This document shows, piece after piece, positions 1 through 5,371 of a DNA stretch of 5,371 nt. The notes beneath the pieces are model-generated. The model searched no databases. It was not told the DNA's origin and was given only the letters and a program-made list of their open reading frames with translations. A program made the position numbers and the translations under genes. Numbering within the stretch: position 1 is the first letter of the stretch; every line of letters begins with the position of its first letter. Source of the DNA: Pseudoxanthomonas sp. (GTDB lineage: Bacteria; Pseudomonadota; Gammaproteobacteria; Xanthomonadales; Xanthomonadaceae); contig JAJAZJ010000301.1 of assembly GCA_026785795.1 (NCBI GenBank), positions 1-5,371 of the forward strand. The letters are read 5' to 3'.

Positions 1-561
1 AATCGCCCACCCGACGATGTGTCGCTGTACCCGGGGCAGAACACCACCGGCCTGTGCCCGCACCTGCAGTTCAGCGGCGAACCTGTTTACCTCGACGGGC
101 GTGGTCCGGACGAGGCTGAGGTCGCCCGCCGGGTCGAACGCTATTGGCGTTCCTACCATGCCGCGTTGGCAGCCGAGCTGCAGCGCATCCGTTTGCAGCA
201 CGGCCGCGCGGTGCTGTGGGAAGGACACTCGATCCGTGGGGTGGTGCCGTTCCTGTTCGAGGGACGCCTACCGGATCTGAATCTGGGGACCGCGTCTGGC
301 ACGACCTGTTCGCCAGCGCTGCAGTCGCGGCTTGAAGCGGTGCTGGCGTCGCAGGACAGCTACGATTTTGTGGTGAATGGGCGTTTCAAGGGTGGCTACA
401 TCACGCGCCACTACGGCGACCCCGGCAACGGCATTGATGCCGTGCAGCTGGAAATCAGCCAAGGCATCTACATGGATGAAGATAGTTTCGCCTGGGATGA
501 AGAAAAGGCAGCACGAACACAGGTGGTGCTGCGAGAACTGCTCGCCTGCGTGATTTGTTAG
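1..561 (+). CDS. hutG: N-formylglutamate deformylase (HutG), 5'-truncated by window edge
   Basis: This is the C-terminal 186 residues of an N-formylglutamate amidohydrolase-family protein. It hydrolyses N-formyl-L-glutamate to formate and glutamate, the last step of the five-step histidine utilisation route in the cytoplasm. The reading frame is open from the first base and begins NRPPDD, followed by SLYPGQNTTGLCP, which matches the family's conserved substrate-loop region. The true start is therefore upstream, and the GTG at 19 is an internal valine codon. Other family landmarks are LWEGHSIRG (His at visible residue 76), LGTASGTTCSPAL, GGYITRHYG and AVQLEISQ. The family is usually about 260-290 aa, so about a third is missing. 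The gene ends in TAG and converges with parE. No T-tract terminator is visible after the stop. Other hut genes would be expected to the left but cannot be seen. The family is secure. The Hut role is inferred from the motifs. Confidence 0.93.
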   Translation, partial: NRPPDDVSLYPGQNTTGLCPHLQFSGEPVYLDGRGPDEAEVARRVERYWRSYHAALAAELQRIRLQHGRAVLWEGHSIRGVVPFLFEGRLPDLNLGTASGTTCSPALQSRLEAVLASQDSYDFVVNGRFKGGYITRHYGDPGNGIDAVQLEISQGIYMDEDSFAWDEEKAARTQVVLRELLACVIC

Positions 562-915
562 CACGAGATTGGATTGAGCGCGCGCAGTGTCTTTGCCGCG
601 AGCGTGTTGCTTTCGATCGACATAGATAAAGTCACTGCGTACCCGCCTGCGCGGGGATGACGATCGACGGGGCCGATGCTGATGAATAGCTCGCTACACT
701 TCCAGCGAAGCCAGGTCGCCCTTGCTCTCCAGCCGCGCCGGGTAATTCGTTCCGGCATGGGAATGCCTCTGCCGTCGCCACGGCCGATGCTGGTGAATAG
801 CTGGCTTCACTTCCAGCGAAGCCAGGTCACCCTTGCTCTCCAGCCGCGCCGGGTAATTCGTTCCGCCGTGGGAAGCCCACTGCCGTCGCCACGGCCGATG
901 CTGGTGAATAGCTCG
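562..915. other. Gene-free convergent intergenic region made of repeats
   Basis: This 354-bp gap lies between the convergent hutG and parE stops. I find no convincing gene in it. Positions 562-613 show nothing recognisable. Positions 614-668 hold a small hairpin element flanked by an 8-bp direct repeat. Positions 671-892 are two tandem 111-bp units related to the 3' end of parE. Open frames that cross the region are by-products of the 111-bp (37-codon) periodicity, and none has a ribosome-binding site I would trust. No hairpin followed by a T-tract is visible on either strand, so termination of hutG and parE is unexplained by simple intrinsic terminators. Confidence 0.8.
614..668. repeat. Small hairpin element flanked by 8-bp direct repeats
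   Basis: The core hairpin is CCCGC-CTGC-GCGGG at 642-655. It lies in a context that reads, on the minus strand, GTCATCCCCGCGCAGGCGGG. This resembles the 'GTCATCCCCGC...GCGGG' dispersed intergenic repeats common in proteobacteria (from memory, not searched). The 39-bp core at 622-660 is bracketed by identical copies of CGATCGAC at 614-621 and 661-668, which could be a target duplication. That octamer contains the palindrome CGATCG, so chance is possible. Confidence 0.45.
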
Positions 916-961
916 CTACACTTCCAGCGAAGCCAGATCACCTTTGTTCTCAAGCCACGCC
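671..961 (-). repeat. 111-bp tandem repeat derived from the parE 3' end (two full copies plus one merged with parE)
   Basis: Unit 1 is 671-781 and unit 2 is 782-892. A partial third unit, 893-961, coincides with the last 15 codons of parE (stop included) and its 3' flank. By eye, units 1 and 2 differ at 9 of 111 positions, and the third matches unit 1 at about 62 of 69. Read on the minus strand, each unit carries a ParE-like ending. In unit 1 it is ARLESKGDLASLEV followed by TAG. In parE itself it is AWLENKGDLASLEV followed by TAG. In unit 2 the TAG position has become AAG. The period of 111 is exactly 37 codons, so the parE frame is kept through the array. Each unit also carries short palindromes, at 754-767 and 771-784 in unit 1 and at 868-880 and 882-895 in unit 2. 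The copies are therefore duplications or dispersed elements that captured the parE tail, not part of ParE. Confidence 0.9.
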
Positions 962-2820
962 TTGCGGTCGGGAGCACGCTTCTTGGCCAGCAGCATATCC
1001 ATCAGCGAACGCGTGCCGCTGTCGTCCTCGTTGGTCAGCTGCACCAGGCGGCGGGTGTCGGGGTGGATGGTGGACTCGCGCAGCTGCGACGGATTCATCT
1101 CGCCCAGGCCCTTGAAGCGGGTCACGTTCACCGCGCCCTTGGCGCCCTTCTTCGACCCCGCCTCGCGCTCGATCTTCTCCAACAGCAGCCGCTTTTCCTC
1201 CTCGTCCAGCGCGTAGAACACCTGCTTGCCCACGTCCACGCGGAACAGCGGCGGCATGGCCACGAAAATGTTGCCGGCCTGCACCAGCGCCGGGAAATGC
1301 TGCAAGAACAGGGCCGCCAGCAGGGTCGCGATGTGCAGCCCGTCAGAATCGGCGTCGGCCAGGATCACCACCTTGCCGTAGCGCAGGCCGCTGATGTCGT
1401 CCTTGCCCGGATCGCAGCCGATGGCCACGGCCAGGTCGTGAACTTCGTTGGACGCCAGCACGCCGCTGGACGCCACTTCCCAGGTGTTCAGGATCTTGCC
1501 GCGCAGCGGCAGGATGGCCTGGAAGTCCTTGTCACGCGCCTGCTTGGCGCTGCCGCCGGCCGAGTCGCCTTCCACCAGGAACAGTTCGGTGCGCGACAGA
1601 TCCTGCGAAATGCAGTCGGCAAGTTTGCCGGGCAGGGCAGGGCCCTGGGTCACCTTCTTGCGGACAATCTGTTTTTCGGTCTTCAGGCGCGCGCTGGCGC
1701 GCTCGATCGCGAGCTGCGCGATGCGTTCGCCCAGCTCGGTGTGCTGGTTCAGCCACAGCGAAAATGCATCGTGCGCCGCGCCTTCGATAAAGCCGGCGGC
1801 CTGCCGGGAACTCAGGCGTTCCTTGGTCTGGCCGCTGAACTGCGGGTCGGTCATCTTCACCGACAGCACGAAAGCCACCCGGTCCCACACGTCCTCCGGC
1901 GCCAGCTTCACCCCGCGCGGCAGCAGGTTGCGGAAGTCGCAGAATTCGCGCAGCGCGTCGGTCAGCCCGCTGCGCAGTCCATTCACGTGCGTGCCGTGCT
2001 GCGCGGTCGGAATCAGGTTGACGTAGCTTTCCTGCACCAGTTCGCCGTCGGGAATCCAGGCTACCGCCCAGTCCACGATCTCGCTCTGCCGGGACAGCTG
2101 GCCGATAAACAGCGCAGGCGGCAGCAGTTCGCGTCCGCTGAGCTCACCCAGCAGGTAGTCGCGCAGGCCGTCGGCGTAATGCCACTCGTCGCGCTCGCCG
2201 CTGGCTTCGTCAAACAGCTTGACGGTCAGTCTCGGGCACAGCACCGCCTTGGCGCGCAGCAGGTGCCTGAGTGCGCGCAGGTTGTACTTGGGCGTATCGA
2301 AATACTTGGGATCCGCCCAGAAACGCAAGCGCGTGCCGGTGTTCTTCTTGCCCACGCTGCCCACGATTTCCAGTTTGCTGGCCGGGTCGCCATTGCGGAA
2401 CTCCATGCGGTATTCGCTGCCGTCGCGCTTGATGAACAGCTCCACCTTCTGCGACAGCGCATTGACCACGCTGACGCCCACTCCGTGCAGCCCGCCGCTG
2501 AAGGTGTAGTTGCGATTGTTGAACTTGCCGCCAGCATGCAGGCGGGTGAGGATCAGCTCGACGCCGGAGATCTTTTCCTCGGGATGGATGTCCACCGGCA
2601 TGCCGCGTCCGTCATCGCTGACTTCGCAGCTGCCGTCCTTGAACAGGATCACCTCGATCCCAGTGGCGTGGCCTGCCAGCGCCTCGTCCACTGCGTTGTC
2701 GATGACCTCCTGGGCCAGGTGGTTGGGCCGGGTGGTGTCGGTGTACATGCCCGGGCGGCGCTTGACCGGGTCCAGCCCGGACAGTACTTCGATATCGGCG
2801 GCGTTGTAGCGGGTATTCAT
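916..2820 (-). CDS. parE: DNA topoisomerase IV subunit B (ParE)
   Basis: ParE is the ATPase subunit of topoisomerase IV. With ParC it forms a heterotetramer that decatenates daughter chromosomes and relaxes supercoils. The protein is 634 aa, the usual ParE size, and lacks the large insertion of proteobacterial GyrB. The GHKL ATPase domain shows E38/N42/D45-E46 (EVIDNAVDEAL), D69-x-G71-x-G73 and the GGLHGVG lid at 109-115. The transducer follows, then the TOPRIM domain with E417 in EGDSAGG and D489/D491/D493 in DADSDG. The context RYGKVVILADADSDGLHIAT is ParE-type rather than GyrB-type. A KGLGEMNP motif lies near the C-terminus, and the protein ends WLENKGDLASLEV. I chose the ATG at 2818-2820 because MNTRYNAADIEVL fits the family N-terminus. 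The frame extends upstream to a GTG at 2889, but those residues look non-homologous. The ribosome-binding site is weak (AAGAG, about 14 nt upstream). parC is not in the window. The 3' end is tandemly duplicated downstream. Confidence 0.97.
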   Translation of the reverse strand: MNTRYNAADIEVLSGLDPVKRRPGMYTDTTRPNHLAQEVIDNAVDEALAGHATGIEVILFKDGSCEVSDDGRGMPVDIHPEEKISGVELILTRLHAGGKFNNRNYTFSGGLHGVGVSVVNALSQKVELFIKRDGSEYRMEFRNGDPASKLEIVGSVGKKNTGTRLRFWADPKYFDTPKYNLRALRHLLRAKAVLCPRLTVKLFDEASGERDEWHYADGLRDYLLGELSGRELLPPALFIGQLSRQSEIVDWAVAWIPDGELVQESYVNLIPTAQHGTHVNGLRSGLTDALREFCDFRNLLPRGVKLAPEDVWDRVAFVLSVKMTDPQFSGQTKERLSSRQAAGFIEGAAHDAFSLWLNQHTELGERIAQLAIERASARLKTEKQIVRKKVTQGPALPGKLADCISQDLSRTELFLVEGDSAGGSAKQARDKDFQAILPLRGKILNTWEVASSGVLASNEVHDLAVAIGCDPGKDDISGLRYGKVVILADADSDGLHIATLLAALFLQHFPALVQAGNIFVAMPPLFRVDVGKQVFYALDEEEKRLLLEKIEREAGSKKGAKGAVNVTRFKGLGEMNPSQLRESTIHPDTRRLVQLTNEDDSGTRSLMDMLLAKKRAPDRKAWLENKGDLASLEV

Positions 2821-2852
2821 TGCGCGGTGGCGTGCTCTTGGCAGGGTGCGAC

Positions 2853-2882
2853 AGCCCGGAAGTGTGCGGCCTGCGCCGGGCT
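2853..2882. other. Hairpin between parE and the small secreted-protein gene
   Basis: There is a perfect 7-bp inverted repeat, AGCCCGG (2853-2859) and CCGGGCT (2876-2882), with a 16-nt loop. It lies 33 nt upstream of the parE start codon. On the plus strand it is followed only by a run of four T (2882-2885), too short to call a terminator, and no plus-strand gene lies just upstream. If the parE transcript starts further upstream, the hairpin would be in its leader. Its function is unknown. Confidence 0.35.
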
Positions 2883-2894
2883 TTTGCACGTTCA

Positions 2895-2923
2895 GTGGCA
2901 GGTGGGTGTGGCTGGGCTATGGT
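2895..2923 (+). promoter_or_regulatory. Candidate sigma-70-type promoter for the small exported-protein gene
   Basis: GTGGCA at 2895-2900 (4/6 to TTGACA) is separated by exactly 17 bp from TATGGT at 2918-2923 (4/6 to TATAAT). A start near 2930 would give a leader of about 50 nt ending in a good ribosome-binding site. The match is moderate and such pairs occur by chance. No equally good promoter was found on the minus strand for parE. Confidence 0.3.
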
Positions 2924-2981
2924 CACCGCGTTGCACCGTCGCCTTCCATCCAACGCGGCGGGCAGTCAACAGGAGAACCCC

Positions 2982-3248
2982 ATGATCAAGCGCACCCTGC
3001 TCATTCTGGCCACCGTTGCTGCGGTTCTGGTCCTGCCGGCCGCCTTTGCCCAGTCCACTGGCACCGGCAAGGCTGACAAGGCCGACAAGGCGGACAAGGC
3101 CGACGCCAGCCGCAGCGCCGACGCCCCCACCGAGGCCGAGCAGCGCGCAGAACGTCGCGCCAGGACCGAGGCCGCCGCCCGCAAGCAGGGCGACACGGGG
3201 TCCAAAGCCGGGCGCGAGGAAGAAGAGGAAAAGCCGCGCACGCCGTGA
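2982..3248 (+). CDS. Small exported, highly charged low-complexity protein (hypothetical)
   Basis: I do not recognise a named family. The ATG at 2982 is chosen because AGGAG (2971-2975) sits 6 nt before it and because it begins a classic Sec signal peptide: MIKR, a hydrophobic stretch from about residue 5 to 18, then LPAAFA with predicted cleavage after A23 (AFA-QS). The frame is open further upstream but without signal-peptide or RBS logic. The 65-residue mature part has four tandem Lys-Ala-Asp triplets (residues 30-41, nucleotides 3069-3104). After that comes a Glu/Arg/Ala-rich stretch likely to be helical, then a run of five Glu and a KPRTP end. It has no cysteine, no lipobox and no further membrane segment, so a soluble periplasmic or surface-associated protein is inferred. 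It is divergent from parE, is followed by its own terminator, and is probably a single-gene transcription unit. Possible roles, such as envelope stress or ion binding, would be guesses. Confidence 0.82.
   Translation: MIKRTLLILATVAAVLVLPAAFAQSTGTGKADKADKADKADASRSADAPTEAEQRAERRARTEAAARKQGDTGSKAGREEEEEKPRTP
3069..3104 (+). repeat. 9-bp tandem repeat encoding (Lys-Ala-Asp)x4
   Basis: Four consecutive 9-bp units, AAG-GCN-GAC, differ only at the alanine third base (GCT, GCC, GCG, GCC). They encode KAD repeats just after the signal peptide of the small exported protein. Because the unit is a codon multiple, gain or loss of copies would keep the frame, so length variation between strains is possible. 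Confidence 0.85.
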
Positions 3249-3290
3249 CGGCTCCGTCATCAGGTTTCAGGGCGATTCCTGGCCCGCACG

Positions 3291-3320
3291 CGCCCCGCAT
3301 CGTCGGGGCGTCGTTTTTTT
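3291..3320 (+). terminator. Rho-independent terminator of the small exported-protein gene
   Basis: A perfect 7-bp GC stem, CGCCCCG (3291-3297) and CGGGGCG (3304-3310), has a 6-nt loop (CATCGT). It is followed by TCG and seven T (3314-3320). It lies 42 nt after the small gene's stop and about 110 nt before pyrG. There is no T-tract in the minus-strand direction, so it acts rightward only. It isolates pyrG from upstream transcription and implies that pyrG has its own promoter. Confidence 0.9.
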
Positions 3321-3350
3321 GAGCCCCCGTCTGCAGGAAGCCCCCCTTAG

Positions 3351-5093
<1,743 letters not shown>

Positions 5094-5114
5094 TCCACGA
5101 GGCAATAGGTGTTT

Positions 5115-5183
5115 GTGGGAGCGACGTAAGTCGCGATTCGCAGGCGCATCGTGAAAGCCCCGCGCGACTTACGTCGCTCCTAC
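5115..5183. repeat. Paired inverted REP sequences (REPIN) between pyrG and kdsA
   Basis: Two inverted arms, 5115-5135 and 5163-5183, pair over 21 bp with one G-U. The central 18 bp are perfect: GGAGCGACGTAAGTCGCG at 5118-5135 against 5163-5180. Each arm is itself palindromic (GCGAC-GTAA-GTCGC at 5121-5134), and the arms are separated by 27 bp. This is the architecture of REP doublets mobilised by RAYT (REP-associated tyrosine) transposases. GTGGGAGCGAC-type REPs are known in Xanthomonas, Stenotrophomonas and Pseudomonas relatives. There is no T-tract after it, so it is not a standard terminator. It may instead protect the pyrG mRNA 3' end or influence kdsA read-through. No RAYT gene is in this window. 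Confidence 0.85.
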
Positions 5184-5198
5184 CGCTGGAGCAGTGTC

Positions 5199-5371
5199 TT
5201 GAAACTCTGTGACTTCGAAGTTGGCCTGGACCAGCCGTTCTTCCTTATCGCTGGCCCCTGCGTGATCGAGTCGATGCAGCTGCAGCTTGACGTGGCCGGC
5301 CAGCTGAAGGAAATCACCGGCAGGCTGGGCATCAACTTCATCTTCAAGTCCAGCTTCGACAAGGCCAACCG
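5199..5371 (+). CDS. kdsA: 3-deoxy-D-manno-octulosonate-8-phosphate synthase (KdsA), 3'-truncated
   Basis: KdsA condenses phosphoenolpyruvate with D-arabinose 5-phosphate to give KDO-8-phosphate, a precursor of the lipopolysaccharide inner core, in the cytoplasm. Only the first 57 residues plus part of the next codon are in the window, of about 275-285 in the family. They read [10 protein letters not shown], then [12 protein letters not shown] (residues 14-25), then a C-terminal stretch containing [10 protein letters not shown]. The last motif provides PEP/A5P-binding residues (K50, K55, N57 and R58 by homology). The start is TTG at 5199: no in-frame ATG or GTG lies at the family N-terminus, and GGAG (5188-5191) sits 7 nt upstream. 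Cys21 in AGPC sits where metal-dependent (class II) enzymes have their metal-binding Cys, whereas E. coli has Asn26 there. The gene follows pyrG in the same direction, with a REPIN between, and co-transcription is plausible. eno often follows in relatives but is outside the view. Confidence 0.95.
   Translation, partial: MKLCDFEVGLDQPFFLIAGPCVIESMQLQLDVAGQLKEITGRLGINFIFKSSFDKAN

Noticed and set aside
19..21. GTG at 19 as the hutG start
   Set aside because: The frame is open to base 1 and the residues before it (NRPPDD) belong to the conserved HutG sequence, so the gene is cut by the window edge.
558..758. A 66-codon minus-strand frame in the hutG-parE gap
   Set aside because: It is made mostly of the repeat unit read in a different frame from the parE-like tail, it starts within unit 1 without an RBS, and it runs into the end of hutG.
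671..892. CRISPR-like array
   Set aside because: The repeats are 111 bp, directly tandem with no unique spacers, and related to the parE coding end.
2821..2889. A longer ParE N-terminus starting at the GTG at 2889
   Set aside because: The 23 extra residues do not resemble ParE, while MNTRYNAADIEVL from the ATG at 2820 fits the family start.
676..2985. A 769-codon open frame on the plus strand, antisense to parE and running through the repeat array
   Set aside because: Its translation is rich in His, Gln, Val, Ala and Arg and shows no domain. It mirrors the GC-biased third positions of parE, which commonly leave long stop-free antisense frames at this GC content. ParE on the other strand has complete catalytic motifs.
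5115..5183. Rho-independent terminator of pyrG
   Set aside because: The stem is long, but it is followed by TACCGCTGG with no T-tract, and each arm is itself palindromic. A REP doublet explains it better.

Overview
The window is ordinary chromosomal sequence from a high-GC gammaproteobacterium, most likely a member of the Xanthomonadaceae/Lysobacteraceae (Xanthomonas, Stenotrophomonas, Pseudoxanthomonas or a relative). This rests on the protein sequences as I recognise them, the neighbouring parE / pyrG-kdsA genes, and the type of short palindromic repeats between genes. The genus cannot be fixed by eye.

Layout, left to right. (1) Positions 1-561 (+) hold the 3' two thirds of an N-formylglutamate deformylase gene (hutG), the last step of one histidine-degradation route. 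(2) Positions 562-915 hold no gene. They contain a small dispersed-type hairpin element and two full 111-bp tandem units. These units are diverged copies of the 3' end of the neighbouring parE gene plus its downstream flank. (3) parE (topoisomerase IV subunit B, complete, 634 aa) runs leftward from 2820 to 916 and converges on hutG. (4) A divergently transcribed small gene (2982-3248, +) encodes an 88-aa exported, highly charged, low-complexity protein and ends in a clear Rho-independent terminator at 3291-3320. (5) pyrG (CTP synthase, complete, 553 aa) occupies 3432-5093. Its leader holds a long stable hairpin that contains the only visible Shine-Dalgarno sequence. (6) kdsA (KDO-8-phosphate synthase) begins at a TTG codon at 5199 and runs off the window. 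A paired inverted REP element (REPIN) fills the pyrG-kdsA gap.

Functionally these are housekeeping genes: chromosome decatenation (ParE), pyrimidine nucleotide synthesis (PyrG) and lipopolysaccharide inner-core sugar synthesis (KdsA). PyrG and KdsA are often neighbours in proteobacteria, and CTP is also needed to activate KDO. I see no defence system, prophage, insertion sequence or CRISPR. The points worth a second look are non-coding: the parE-tail-derived tandem repeat with its codon-multiple period, the pyrG leader hairpin, and the REPIN directly in front of a TTG-started kdsA.
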